Below, in pieces: positions 27,140 through 36,871 of a DNA stretch of 64,000 nt; positions within the stretch are counted from its first letter, which is position 1; the number at the start of each line of letters is the position of its first letter. The position numbers and the translations under genes were made by a program. This stretch comes from Porphyromonas uenonis DSM 23387 = JCM 13868 (lineage in GTDB: Bacteria > Bacteroidota > Bacteroidia > Bacteroidales > Porphyromonadaceae), in assembly GCF_000482365.1 (NCBI RefSeq), contig NZ_KI535306.1, positions 4,398 to 68,397 on the forward strand, given 5' to 3'. Under the pieces are notes generated by a model. The model searched no databases, was not told the origin of the DNA, and worked only from the letters and a program-made list of their open reading frames with translations.

Positions 27140-28663
27140 ATGAAACAGATATTACAGCGCCTTCTCTTGCTCTGCGTGAGCCTGCTCCTAGTCACGACAA
27201 CGCTCATGGCACAGGCGCCTCTACGGCATGTGGTCAAGAAGTTGGAGACGGTCTACTCAATCTCCAAGCGCTACGGAGTCTCTGAGGAGGAGATCTACCG
27301 GCTTAACGAAGGCAGTCAGTGGGGCATCCGTGAGGGGCAGACACTCCTAATCCCCCAGCGCAAGCCCGACACGATCTATGTTGAGGCGCCTGTGGTCACG
27401 CCAGCGGAGCCTGGCATTCACGTGGTGCAATCTGGCGAGACGCTCTTCGGCATTAGCCGTAAGTACGGCTTGACAATGGGTCAGCTCCTCGAGCTCAATC
27501 CGCAGAAGCAGAATACGCAGATCGCAGTAGGGGAGCGACTCGTCGTGGCCTCTGGGGCTAAGCTTAAGCAGGAGCCCAGCCCGCTAAGCGGTACGCAAAT
27601 AGAGCAGGTTCGAGTGGCTCTGATACTACCCCTACGAGAGAGTGGACAGCCTAGTCGCTATCTACACTTTTACGAGGGGGCGCTCCTCGCTATCGAGCGG
27701 TTGCAGCGCCAGGGCGTAAACATTGATCTGCAAGTCGATGCGGCTGTCAATCGCTCAGCCCTGGAGCAACTCCTCAAGACCAAAGAGGGTCAGCAATACG
27801 ACCTAATCATCGGCGGAGACTCGGAGCAGAGCGTGGAGCTACTGGCTCAGCACGCTAAGGCTCAGCAGGCGGTCTATCTATCGCCTTTCGTATGGCAGAG
27901 TGGCAAGGGGCAGTTGTACGACCACTTCTTCCAGCTCAATCCTGCACAGTATCGTGTCACGGAGCGATTGCAGCAAGCCTTTGCTCGTCGCTATGCGGGG
28001 TACGAAGTGCTACTCGTGCGCTGTGGCGAGGGTGATCAGGCGGACAAGTTTAAAGCGATCGAGAGTGCCTGTCGTGAGGCTGGCATCTCCACGCAGAGCC
28101 GCTCTCTGCGAGAGATAACCATCGGACAGTGGCCTCGTCAGAGCGGTAAGAAGTGCGTGGTCCTACTCAACTCTAGCAAGAAGGCGGACCTTGTGGCTGT
28201 ACTAAACGCAATGCGTGATGCGCAGCTCTCGACGAGTGACTATCAGCTCTTCGGATATCCGCAGTGGCAGACCTATGGCAGGGAGATAGATGAGCGCCTG
28301 CGAGAGGTGCAAGCCACGATCTTCTCCACCTTTTACTGGGACAAGGATCTTCCCGAGAGCCAGCGCGTCAGGGAGGCGTACAAGCATTGGTACGGACGTG
28401 ATATAGAGGAGGGCTACCCGAGCTATGCGCTACTGGGATATGACGTGGTGCGCTACTTTATAGCAGCTCTATCGTCCTATGGTCGGGGCTTCCAGCAGTT
28501 CCAGCATCAGCTACCAAAGGATGGTTTGCAGTCGGGCTTCCTCTTTGCACCAGCCATTACAGGGCGTAGCTCTGGGAGAGGGGGGTATACGAACTTGAAC
28601 CTCTTCTTCATCACTTATAGTCCACGTGGGGAGCAACGTCAGCAGATCCCCCTAGCAGAGTAA
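27140..28663 (+). CDS. LysM-domain envelope protein with periplasmic-binding-like domain
   Basis: 507 residues. A signal peptide (about 1-24, ending MAQ) precedes two LysM modules (about 29-75 and 92-138) that bind peptidoglycan glycan strands. The remainder (about 155-490) has the alternating pattern of a type 1 periplasmic-binding fold (IIGGDSEQSVELLAQHAKAQ, then KKCVVLLNSSKKADL). It is likely periplasmic and cell-wall attached; in Bacteroidetes such proteins are often annotated as amino-acid ABC substrate-binding-like, but no transporter genes lie nearby. Start chosen by the promoter and signal peptide. The next gene begins 9 bp downstream. Confidence 0.82.
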   Translation: MKQILQRLLLLCVSLLLVTTTLMAQAPLRHVVKKLETVYSISKRYGVSEEEIYRLNEGSQWGIREGQTLLIPQRKPDTIYVEAPVVTPAEPGIHVVQSGETLFGISRKYGLTMGQLLELNPQKQNTQIAVGERLVVASGAKLKQEPSPLSGTQIEQVRVALILPLRESGQPSRYLHFYEGALLAIERLQRQGVNIDLQVDAAVNRSALEQLLKTKEGQQYDLIIGGDSEQSVELLAQHAKAQQAVYLSPFVWQSGKGQLYDHFFQLNPAQYRVTERLQQAFARRYAGYEVLLVRCGEGDQADKFKAIESACREAGISTQSRSLREITIGQWPRQSGKKCVVLLNSSKKADLVAVLNAMRDAQLSTSDYQLFGYPQWQTYGREIDERLREVQATIFSTFYWDKDLPESQRVREAYKHWYGRDIEEGYPSYALLGYDVVRYFIAALSSYGRGFQQFQHQLPKDGLQSGFLFAPAITGRSSGRGGYTNLNLFFITYSPRGEQRQQIPLAE

Positions 28664-28672
28664 GTAAGCACT

Positions 28673-29350
28673 ATGCGAAGTCCTAAGAAATGGTGGAGCG
28701 GACTGCTCCTCTTGCTCCTCACCTCAGTCATACCTCTGCAGGCTCAGCGCTCGCAACTGAAGCCTCTGGAGGTGCGTATAGGTGGCGGAGGAGGTGTGAG
28801 TGGCTCAATGCTAGACCTAGTGCCACGTGTGGAGATGCTTCCTCACCTAGGGGCGATGGGTTATGTGGCGGTGCTACTGACCAATCAGAACTATACGGGC
28901 ATGACGATGCGCCTCTCCTACGAGCAGCGTGGCTGGCGAGAGGTCTACACCAAGCCGATCGCCTACAGCTTTGCGAGAGATATGGACTTCATTGACTTGG
29001 CGCTGATGGCACACCTTTACTACCCCTTTGGCAACTTTCAACTGGGGCTTGAGGTGGGACCAAACGTGGGCTACATCATACGAGACGTGAGCAGCCCCAC
29101 GCCGAGCGAGGAGACGAGAGCTGTCGTGAAGAGACGGCATGTCTATCCGCTCTTTAGCAAGTTCTCGTGGGGACTCAAGGGCGGACCCGTCTTGAGCCTA
29201 GACATAGCTAAGAGGCATAGAATCACGCTGAGCGGACACTTCTACTATGGTCTGAGCGACCTCTTTGCTACGACGGTGCGCGACGACTATGGCCGTGCGG
29301 GCGAGCTGGGCGTCACGGTGGGGCTGGGCTATTACTTTAGAGTGCTCTGA
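28673..29350 (+). CDS. Outer-membrane beta-barrel protein, hypothetical
   Basis: 225 residues with a signal peptide (about 1-24, ending LQAQ). Alternating hydrophobic/aromatic beta strands follow, and the protein ends in a strand with a near-terminal aromatic (GLGYYFRVL), typical of small outer-membrane barrels. It lies in an apparent operon with the LysM protein upstream and the CPBP protease downstream, whose ATG overlaps its TGA. Function unknown. Confidence 0.75.
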   Translation: MRSPKKWWSGLLLLLLTSVIPLQAQRSQLKPLEVRIGGGGGVSGSMLDLVPRVEMLPHLGAMGYVAVLLTNQNYTGMTMRLSYEQRGWREVYTKPIAYSFARDMDFIDLALMAHLYYPFGNFQLGLEVGPNVGYIIRDVSSPTPSEETRAVVKRRHVYPLFSKFSWGLKGGPVLSLDIAKRHRITLSGHFYYGLSDLFATTVRDDYGRAGELGVTVGLGYYFRVL

Positions 29351-30039
29351 TGCTGGTCTTACTGCTCCTCTTCACCTTAATCCTCTTTGTGCTAGCCTAT
29401 CCGCTGCTACCGATCACGTTGGTCGGTATTGTAGCTTTCGGCGGGGGAGCGCTCCTGTCCACATGGACCTACCTGTGGGGCTACCGATGGCTGTACCATC
29501 AGCCCGCTCCGCAGGAACCTAGCGAACTGCTAGCCCTCCCATTCGAATCGCTGAAGGAATATTTGAAGGGGGTGAAGTTGACTCGCTTCCTCCTCTACGC
29601 AATCCTCGCGGTAGGCATCTACTTGCTCCTCTCGTGGGGCAACGAAGCGCTTGTCTCCGTCTGGCCAGAGGCGTGGGGTGGCGCTTGGCTACGCAATTGG
29701 GGTAAGGCATCTCAGGAGGCGCAGTCTACGCTCATAGAGGGTGCGAACTTATGGGTGCTCTTTCTCACCGTAGGGGTGCTGACACCAATTGCCGAGGAGC
29801 TCTTCTTTCGAGGGGCGCTCATGGGGTGGATGATGCTGAGGCGCTTTCCCCGATGGGCCGTCATCCTCCTGCCCGCACTACTTTTTGCCGTGATGCACCT
29901 CAACCCTATGGGGATGCTGCAGATCTTCTTCCTGGCACTCTTACTGGGCTACTTGCGCTGGGCTAGTGGCTCTCTCTGGCCATCGGTGGGGCTACATATT
30001 TGCAATAACATTTTAGTCTTGGGTATCTATGGCTTCTAA
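29350..30039 (+). CDS. CPBP-family intramembrane metalloprotease
   Basis: 229 residues with several hydrophobic segments (about 1-22, 24-45, 78-97, 130-150, 168-190, 192-225). The Abi/CPBP motifs are visible: EE-x3-R in AEELFFRGAL (about 149-154), a conserved His in LLFAVMHLNP (about 182), and LHICNN near the C-terminus. Members cleave membrane-embedded or prenylated peptides; the substrate here is unknown. Overlaps the outer-membrane protein gene by 1 bp and the nuclease gene by 11 bp. Confidence 0.9.
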   Translation: MLVLLLLFTLILFVLAYPLLPITLVGIVAFGGGALLSTWTYLWGYRWLYHQPAPQEPSELLALPFESLKEYLKGVKLTRFLLYAILAVGIYLLLSWGNEALVSVWPEAWGGAWLRNWGKASQEAQSTLIEGANLWVLFLTVGVLTPIAEELFFRGALMGWMMLRRFPRWAVILLPALLFAVMHLNPMGMLQIFFLALLLGYLRWASGSLWPSVGLHICNNILVLGIYGF

Positions 30040-32998
30040 TGACAGCTTTCTCTCGCAGGTCGTCAGTCGAATGCGCTCTAGTGAGGTCCCGCTGAGGAAT
30101 CAGTTGGTGGTGGTGCCGACGAAGCGTGCAGCGACCTTCCTACAGCGTGAGCTGGTGGCACAGCTACAGGATAAGCCTGCGACGATTTTGCCTCGTATCG
30201 TCACCATTGATGAGTGGATCACAGAGATGTCTAGGCGGGTTATCCTAGACAATACGGCTCTCATCTCGATACTCTATGAGGTCTATGCGACATACTTAGC
30301 CGATCAGAAGCTGGGGCAGGTGGAGACAGATCAGATGCTCTCCCTGAGCCAGACGGAGCGCATGCTGCGAGACTTCCAGGATATAGATCTAGCCTTGGCA
30401 GATGTGAGGATGCTCTTGATCAACCTAGAGAATCTAAATGACCTAGACAGCTACACCTATCTAGACGAAGAGGAGCGAAAGGCTATCAAAGAGTTTTGGC
30501 GCGGACTCTCAGACCAGGACTTGGATAGTCCACAGGGAGGGTATCGCCACTTTGCCACGGTATGGCGAGACATTTACCAGCTATTTAATGTGCGTTTAGC
30601 CGATCTTAAGGTCGCTTACCGAGCAGGCGCTTATAGGATTGTGGCGGAGGATACCTTTACAAGTGATGATCTGCTCAGAGCGCTACGGCGTTACAGCGGT
30701 TCGGCAGTTAGTCTCGTCAACTTCGTCGGACTGTACAACCTGACACCCGCAGAGCGGGCAATCATCAAGAAACTCCAAAGCGCTGATGCCGATGCGCTAC
30801 AGGTGCAGCTCTACTGGCAGAGGGTCTCGATAGACGCTCATGGGGACTTTAATGAGCATCTCTACAGTACGATAGATCAAAACGCCAAGCTCCTCGGAGG
30901 AGTCGTTCTAGACGAAGACTTCACCCGTAAGTATGCGCCAGAGGTACACCTGCTCTCGCTCAACTCAACCATTCAACAGCCACAAGTGGTCAACGATCTC
31001 ATCGCTGAGATCACTCAGGAAGATGACACAGCGCTCGAGGAGCTACGCATAGCTATCGTGCTCAACGATGAGAAGACGCTCATCCCGCTGATGAACTCGC
31101 TCAAGCAGCCTGCCTGCACCTCGCTCAACGTGACGATGGGCTATCCTCTCCAGTACACCTCTGTGGCGACGTGGATACGCCGATACCTTAATATATATGG
31201 TCTCGTATCCTCGTCGGAGACAAGGGTGGAGCGTGTCAAGCTTACCTGTTCGCGCTTGAAGCTTTGGCTGACAGCCCCCTTGACACGAAAGCTCTTTGGC
31301 GACCTTACGACTGCGCTGATGGATCGGATCGCTCTGCACCACTACGCCATCACAGCGTCAGAGCTTCGCACGATCATAGAGGAGGTTGCCGGAGATGCAG
31401 ATGAAGCGGTGCGACAGCGTCTACTAGATCTGCTCACGCCCAGTCTCACGGGGGTAGGACTACTCGATCGTATAGGTCAGCTGCTAGAGCTGCTCAAAGG
31501 GTTGACACCAGAGACAGAGGATGACGAGTCGATAGATCAAGTAATCCTATCGGAAGCTCTAGACCAAATCGTCCGCTACGTCACGCAGGTGTCTAATCTG
31601 CTACAGCCGAACGAGGGCATGCATCATTTACTAAACGCCCCGAAGCCTGTTGCTTATCTCTTGGAGCAACTGATGGCTGTGGGGAGTATCCCCTTTGAGG
31701 GAGCTCCGCTGGAGGGCTTGCAGGTGATGGGCTTCTTGGAGACACGTACGCTCACCTTTGACTATGTGATCATGCTCAACGTGCAGGAAGGCGACCTGCC
31801 TAAGTCAAGCCATATCACGACGCTCATCCCCGATATGCTACGGAGCGCCTTCGGTATGACCACTTACCGTACGGAGGACGATACCAATACCTACCACTTC
31901 TACCGCCTCATACAGGGGGCTAAGCGGGTTTATCTACTCCAGGACACACGTCCTAAGAGTATCTCCTCGATGGAGCCTTCGCGCTATGTGGACCAGATAC
32001 GCTACCTGACGAACTTGTCGCTAGATGAGTCCACTTATGCTGACTCGCTAGATGCTAGGAATGAGCAGGAGCACACTGTCGCCGACAATGACGAGGAGGT
32101 GCATCTCTACATGACGCAGATAGCTTCGGGCGAGAAAACTTTCTCTCCCTCCGACTTGATCACCTACTACAATTGCGCTTACCAGTTTTACCTCAAGAAG
32201 ATAAAAGGTATCGGCGAGCCACGCCAAGAGCCGGGTGTCGTGACGCAGATCGAGCTTGGCTCCATGGTGCACGCTTATCTGGAGTGGTTTTATAAAGGGC
32301 TGAAAAAGACGAGCAACGTCTCAGACCTGGAGCACACGGTGAGCCGCGCCAAGCTACAAGAGCTCTATAAAAAGATCGTCTCTGACAAGAGTGCCCCCGA
32401 CGAAATCCTCCTAACAGACCTAGAACGGTACATTAGCAAGGCTATAGAGATAGACAAGCGCTTGCTCCAAGCTGGTCATTCGCTCCAACTGCTAGCTAGC
32501 GAGACGAAGATGACAAACCTCCTCTTCGAGTGGACGGATGATAATGGTCAGAATCATACGATACACCTCACGGGTCAACCCGACCGAGTGGATATAATCG
32601 ATGGAAAAGACTATCGCATCGTGGACTACAAAACAGGAGCTATCAAAAAGCCTAAGACAGTGGAGAGGCTAGAAACAGGAACACTTGATGGTTGGCGTGA
32701 TATGGCGAGCAACTGTAAGCTGGGAGGCTACATACTACAGTCCTGTCTCTATGCGATGCTCTATGCGCAGCAAGCGGAGGAGGGGATTAGCGAGATACAG
32801 CCTACACTCTATTCGCTAGCTCCCGCTATCCCAGCAGATGAAGGGGCGATAAGCTTTGCGGAAACTGTAGCTCTGGACGAACTCAAAGAGCTTGTCATAC
32901 ACTACCTAAACAAACTGGTAGCCTTGAAGTTTGACCAAACGAAAGTACTGGACGTCTGTAAGTACTGCGACTACAAGACAATCTGTGGACGCAAGTAG
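30029..32998 (+). CDS. AddB-like PD-(D/E)XK nuclease/helicase-fold protein
   Basis: 989 residues. The N-terminal half begins with a UvrD-like, ATPase-degenerate fold. The C-terminal nuclease domain shows GSMVHAYLEWFYK (about 750), GQPDRVDIID...RIVDYKTG (about 850-870) with the D and DxK catalytic residues, and cysteines both in YYNCAYQFYLK and in VCKYCDYKTIC at the end, the 4Fe-4S pattern of AddB nucleases. It is expected to take part in double-strand-break end processing. The AddA partner is not in this window. It overlaps the CPBP gene, so it is co-transcribed. Confidence 0.85.
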   Translation: MASNDSFLSQVVSRMRSSEVPLRNQLVVVPTKRAATFLQRELVAQLQDKPATILPRIVTIDEWITEMSRRVILDNTALISILYEVYATYLADQKLGQVETDQMLSLSQTERMLRDFQDIDLALADVRMLLINLENLNDLDSYTYLDEEERKAIKEFWRGLSDQDLDSPQGGYRHFATVWRDIYQLFNVRLADLKVAYRAGAYRIVAEDTFTSDDLLRALRRYSGSAVSLVNFVGLYNLTPAERAIIKKLQSADADALQVQLYWQRVSIDAHGDFNEHLYSTIDQNAKLLGGVVLDEDFTRKYAPEVHLLSLNSTIQQPQVVNDLIAEITQEDDTALEELRIAIVLNDEKTLIPLMNSLKQPACTSLNVTMGYPLQYTSVATWIRRYLNIYGLVSSSETRVERVKLTCSRLKLWLTAPLTRKLFGDLTTALMDRIALHHYAITASELRTIIEEVAGDADEAVRQRLLDLLTPSLTGVGLLDRIGQLLELLKGLTPETEDDESIDQVILSEALDQIVRYVTQVSNLLQPNEGMHHLLNAPKPVAYLLEQLMAVGSIPFEGAPLEGLQVMGFLETRTLTFDYVIMLNVQEGDLPKSSHITTLIPDMLRSAFGMTTYRTEDDTNTYHFYRLIQGAKRVYLLQDTRPKSISSMEPSRYVDQIRYLTNLSLDESTYADSLDARNEQEHTVADNDEEVHLYMTQIASGEKTFSPSDLITYYNCAYQFYLKKIKGIGEPRQEPGVVTQIELGSMVHAYLEWFYKGLKKTSNVSDLEHTVSRAKLQELYKKIVSDKSAPDEILLTDLERYISKAIEIDKRLLQAGHSLQLLASETKMTNLLFEWTDDNGQNHTIHLTGQPDRVDIIDGKDYRIVDYKTGAIKKPKTVERLETGTLDGWRDMASNCKLGGYILQSCLYAMLYAQQAEEGISEIQPTLYSLAPAIPADEGAISFAETVALDELKELVIHYLNKLVALKFDQTKVLDVCKYCDYKTICGRK

Positions 32999-33040
32999 CT
33001 AGCTGGTCCCTTGAATACATGATCTATAGTAGCACGCCAT

Positions 33041-34426
33041 ATGAAGACTAGAAGCCTGATCCTATCACTCCTCATACTCATAAGCTCTGCCGTGACACTC
33101 TCGGCGCAGAGCGTCTCAGCTAGTCCGGGCAAGCTGAGCCAGCCCTACACGCCCACAGGGCAGCAGGTGCGACTCTTGGCTTATCATCCAGCTTCCGGAG
33201 AGGGGAGCGGTGCGGTCTCTTTGACCTTTCCCATAGCTGCGGGAGAGAAGCTCTACAGCTACACCACATCGATACAGGAGGCGCAGCCTGTGGCTACGGC
33301 TCAGTACGCAGGGACGACCGTCACCGTGCCAAATGCTCAGCTGGAGTGCGGTTACTTCACCGCTCAGCCTAGTCAGATCATGATGACACGAGTCTACTAT
33401 TGGATCTTTGATTACAGCCGTGTCTCTCTACGAGACCTCGCTCTGACCGCAGACTATGACGCTGCGGAGCCTTGCCAGCAGGTGACACTCACCCTCTCTC
33501 GACCGCTACCGCCCATATCCTACCGCACGCTACAAGGCGCCTCCATGCAGGCGGATCGTGGGCTAGTCGTGCGCTACCAAGACCTCGTCTACAAAGAGGA
33601 GACACATGCCTTCACCGCAGAGCAAAAGGAGGAGCTACTCCCCGAGACCAATGGTGGGGCGTGGCACTTGATAGCTCCGCTGAGCGACACCTCTTTTGCC
33701 ATCATTGGGGACCGCTTTACCAAAGGTGTGACAGAGCAGTACGGCTTGCCCATAGAGAGCCCCGTGCTACAAGCTCATCGTGTCGAGCTACACGCTCGCT
33801 ATCGGCTGGTCAGCTCTGGTCAGTCGCAGGCTGCCGACTCGACCGCAAGCAATGCGGGGCAGCTCCCCTCTAGTCTCTCCGCTCCCGCTACAGTGGAGAT
33901 AGACTTGGTCGCTAATGAGCCAGCGGCAGTGCTTTACCAAATCATCATTGCCGAGGGAGCTACCATCTCTAAGGACGCTCCTGTCGTAATGCAGTTTAAC
34001 GGACGACAAGCTCAATACACCTTTGACAAGATGGGTACCTACACACTCTACGGCACGGCGAGCGATCGCACGGCTAGTTGCACAGCCACCTCTCAGCCAG
34101 TCGTGGTGACGGTGCAAAGCTCTAGACTTGAGGTGCCCAACGTCTTTACCCCCTTTAGCAGTCCTGGCGTCAATGACCTCTTTCAAGTGGTTCATCAGTC
34201 GCTCGTATCCTTCGAAGCTCGCATCTACGACGCTTGGGGCGGACTCATCTACAGCTGGAGCGACCCCAATGGTGGCTGGGACGGCACTTGCCGAGGCAAA
34301 CCTGTGCCGAGCGGGGTCTACTACTATGTCATCACGGCCGAAGGAGCTGATGGCGTGCAGTACCACAAGAGTGGGGACGTCAACATACTGGAGAGCGACT
34401 ATTCGCAGCAACCCAACTTCAACTAA
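33041..34426 (+). CDS. Secreted protein with type-B T9SS C-terminal sorting domain
   Basis: 461 residues. It has a signal peptide (about 1-22, ending LSAQ), beta-rich middle domains, and a C-terminal CHU_C/gliding-motility-type domain (about 372-455): VPNVFTPFSSPGVNDLF, then the DAWGGLIYSW and WDGTCRGKPVPSGVYYYVI motifs. This domain directs export through the type IX secretion system to the cell surface or medium. The passenger is not a recognised enzyme. Followed 19 bp later by the YigZ gene. Confidence 0.85.
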   Translation: MKTRSLILSLLILISSAVTLSAQSVSASPGKLSQPYTPTGQQVRLLAYHPASGEGSGAVSLTFPIAAGEKLYSYTTSIQEAQPVATAQYAGTTVTVPNAQLECGYFTAQPSQIMMTRVYYWIFDYSRVSLRDLALTADYDAAEPCQQVTLTLSRPLPPISYRTLQGASMQADRGLVVRYQDLVYKEETHAFTAEQKEELLPETNGGAWHLIAPLSDTSFAIIGDRFTKGVTEQYGLPIESPVLQAHRVELHARYRLVSSGQSQAADSTASNAGQLPSSLSAPATVEIDLVANEPAAVLYQIIIAEGATISKDAPVVMQFNGRQAQYTFDKMGTYTLYGTASDRTASCTATSQPVVVTVQSSRLEVPNVFTPFSSPGVNDLFQVVHQSLVSFEARIYDAWGGLIYSWSDPNGGWDGTCRGKPVPSGVYYYVITAEGADGVQYHKSGDVNILESDYSQQPNFN

Positions 34427-34444
34427 TACGAGGAGGTCTTAGCG

Positions 34445-35044
34445 ATGAAAGACTTTTACCATACCATCCAGTCGCCAGCCATTGCCGAGCAAAACATACA
34501 GCGTAGTCGCTTCATCGGCTACTGCTATCCAGTCTCTAGTGCTGAGGAAGCTTTGGAGCGTATCTCGGAGCTTCGCAAGGAGCATTACAGTGCGACGCAT
34601 GTCTGCTGGGCTTACTCGATCTATGGCGACGAAGCGTACGAGACTCGCTCCAACGATGATGGCGAGCCCTCAGGCACAGCGGGCAAGCCTATCCTAGGGC
34701 GCTTGATCTCTCGTGACCTAACCAACGTAGCTGTGGCTGTCGTCCGCTACTTCGGTGGCGTCAAGCTCGGCACCAGTGGACTGATCGATGCCTATCGCTC
34801 CACGACCGAGTTAGTCCTAGACAAGGCAACAGTCCGAGAGGTCATCCTATATAGTGGCGTGACGCTCAGCTTTCAGATGGATCTGATGGGACCTGTCATG
34901 CTCTTGGTCAAGAACCACGGCGCCGAGATTGTCGCTCAGGACTACACCTCCCAGTACCACCTCACGGTACAGCTACGGCAAGGCGATATGCCTTCGTTTG
35001 TTGCTGCCGCAGGGGAGATCTACGGAGTCACACTCCAAGAATAG
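34445..35044 (+). CDS. YigZ/IMPACT-family protein
   Basis: 199 residues. The UPF0029/IMPACT N-terminal domain is clear: SRFIGYCYPV, THVCWAYSIYG, SNDDGEPSGTAGKPIL and RYFGGVKLGTSGLIDAY. A small C-terminal YigZ domain follows. Members are linked to translation regulation; the exact bacterial role is unsettled. Confidence 0.92.
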   Translation: MKDFYHTIQSPAIAEQNIQRSRFIGYCYPVSSAEEALERISELRKEHYSATHVCWAYSIYGDEAYETRSNDDGEPSGTAGKPILGRLISRDLTNVAVAVVRYFGGVKLGTSGLIDAYRSTTELVLDKATVREVILYSGVTLSFQMDLMGPVMLLVKNHGAEIVAQDYTSQYHLTVQLRQGDMPSFVAAAGEIYGVTLQE

Positions 35045-35195
35045 GGTAAAACTGAATAAGTCCATACTCTCGTAAAGACCTTGTAGACAACCTTTTCTCT
35101 AGTTTAGATTTAGGAGGTAATGCTTGATTCCACTAGTTTTTCGTAAGTTTGCACCGTAAATATCTCTTGCCAGTCAAGAGTTCAGTCTAACTACA

Positions 35196-35927
35196 ATGGC
35201 TCAACTGACGGTCGTCCCGACCCCTATAGGCAATCTTGGAGATATCACCCTACGTGGACTAGAGGCTCTACGTGAGGCTGATCTGATCCTAGCTGAGGAC
35301 ACTCGCACCTCCTCCGTATTGCTGCGGCACTACGAGATAGCGAAGCCTATGGAGAGCCACCATAAGTTCAACGAATACAAGACCTCCGAGCGCTTAGCGC
35401 AGCGCATTGCCGAGGGTACCTCCGTGGCACTCATTAGCGATGCTGGTACGCCGGGGATCAACGACCCAGGCGCTATGCTCATACGAGCTTGCATCGACGC
35501 TGGCGTGACGGTCACCTGCCTGCCTGGAGCTACCGCCTTCGTCCCAGCCTTAGTAACTAGTGGACTAGACACGTCACGCTTTTGCTACGAGGGCTTTCTC
35601 CCAGTCAAGAAAGGGCGACAGACACTCCTCACCGCACTAGCCACGGAGACCCGCACCATCATCATATATGAGTCGCCATACCGAGTCTGCCGTACGCTCT
35701 CTGACCTGATTACATACTTCGGCGCTGAGCGACAGGCCGCTACTTGCCGTGAGTTGTCGAAGCTACACGAAGAGGTGCGACGTGGCACCCTCCAAGAGCT
35801 GAGCGACCACTTTGCCGAGACAGCCCCCCGCGGGGAGTTTGTCATAGTCATCGCTGGTGCTACGCCTACTAAGCCTTCCAAGAAGAACAATAAACACACA
35901 TCAGAAGATACAACTACACAATTATGA
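35196..35927 (+). CDS. rsmI: 16S rRNA (cytidine-1402 2'-O)-methyltransferase
   Basis: 243 residues of the tetrapyrrole-methylase fold. Signature segments are VPTPIGNLGDITLRGLE at the N-terminus, LILAEDTRTSSVLLRH (about 31-46), ALISDAGTPGINDPG (about 79-93) and PGATAFVPALV. It methylates the ribose of C1402 in 16S rRNA with SAM. A TAAGTTTG -7 box lies at 35144-35151. The stop overlaps the start of the lipoprotein gene (ATGA). Confidence 0.95.
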   Translation: MAQLTVVPTPIGNLGDITLRGLEALREADLILAEDTRTSSVLLRHYEIAKPMESHHKFNEYKTSERLAQRIAEGTSVALISDAGTPGINDPGAMLIRACIDAGVTVTCLPGATAFVPALVTSGLDTSRFCYEGFLPVKKGRQTLLTALATETRTIIIYESPYRVCRTLSDLITYFGAERQAATCRELSKLHEEVRRGTLQELSDHFAETAPRGEFVIVIAGATPTKPSKKNNKHTSEDTTTQL

Positions 35928-36775
35928 AACAGTCACTATCTCTCACTTTCTCAGCATTGGTACTATCACTACTGATGCTCACGGCTTGTAACAAGAACAG
36001 CCAAGAAGACCAAGAGCGCCAAAACGAGCTCACCGAACTGCAGTCTCTCCGCACGCAAGTTGCTGAGCAGGATTCACTAATCAATATGGTGATCCAAAAC
36101 TTCGCTCAGATACAGCAACTAGAGGGTATGATCTCGCTCAATGCCAATGACGAGCTACCACAATCTCAGCGCGCTAAGATCGAGGACAATCTGCGCCTGA
36201 TCAATGAGAAGCTAGAGTCAAACCGTCAGACTATAGCGCTCCTAAACAAGAAGCTCGCTCAGTCTGGTAACAAAAACACCTCCCTACAGCGCACCATCGG
36301 CACGCTACAAGAGCAGCTCAACGCTAAGAACGCTGAGATCCTAGATCTCACTGAGGAGCTCAAGCGCAAGAACTACGCTATCGGTGTCCTCGACTCTATG
36401 GTCACAGACCTGCACAGCAATGTGGAGAATCTAAGCAAGACCTCTGCTGCCCAGCAAGCTGAGCTAGAGCGTCAGGATGCTGCGCTCAACACGGTCCGCT
36501 ACTGTATCGGTACCTCTCGCGACCTCAAGGATATGAACATAATCCGCAATGGCGAGGTAGTCACCGAGGGTTACCAGTCAGACTACTTCACGCAGATAGA
36601 CCTGCGTCGAGTTACCTCGATACCTGTCTACGCTAAGAAGGCTGAGCTCAAGACCAAGCACCCGAAGTCTAGCTACCGATTCGTCAAGGGCGAGGACAAG
36701 ATGCTCACGCTTGAGATCACCAATCCTAAGGAGTTCTGGAGTCTCTCTAAGATACTAGTCGTACAGATCTACTAA
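35924..36775 (+). CDS. Coiled-coil lipoprotein, hypothetical
   Basis: 283 residues. A signal peptide with lipobox LTAC places the lipidated Cys near residue 22. A long Gln/Leu/Glu-rich coiled coil follows (about 28-190), then a C-terminal beta-rich domain of about 90 residues. No enzymatic motif. The mature protein is probably membrane-anchored and periplasmic. Coupled to rsmI by a 4-bp overlap and followed by a strong terminator. Confidence 0.82.
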   Translation: MKQSLSLTFSALVLSLLMLTACNKNSQEDQERQNELTELQSLRTQVAEQDSLINMVIQNFAQIQQLEGMISLNANDELPQSQRAKIEDNLRLINEKLESNRQTIALLNKKLAQSGNKNTSLQRTIGTLQEQLNAKNAEILDLTEELKRKNYAIGVLDSMVTDLHSNVENLSKTSAAQQAELERQDAALNTVRYCIGTSRDLKDMNIIRNGEVVTEGYQSDYFTQIDLRRVTSIPVYAKKAELKTKHPKSSYRFVKGEDKMLTLEITNPKEFWSLSKILVVQIY

Positions 36776-36803
36776 TCAGTCTCTCGACACACTACATTTA
36801 GCA

Positions 36804-36834
36804 AAAGGGGAGGTGCTTAAGACACCTCCCCTTT
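36804..36834 (+). terminator. Terminator after the coiled-coil lipoprotein gene
   Basis: A 12-bp stem AAAGGGGAGGTG / CACCTCCCCTTT (36804-36815 with 36823-36834) has a 7-nt loop. It contains the upstream ATG of the next frame, showing that the nucleotidase starts at 36872. Confidence 0.85.
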
Positions 36835-36871
36835 GAAGTTTTATAAGACAGATCTCTTGCCTGCAAAATCA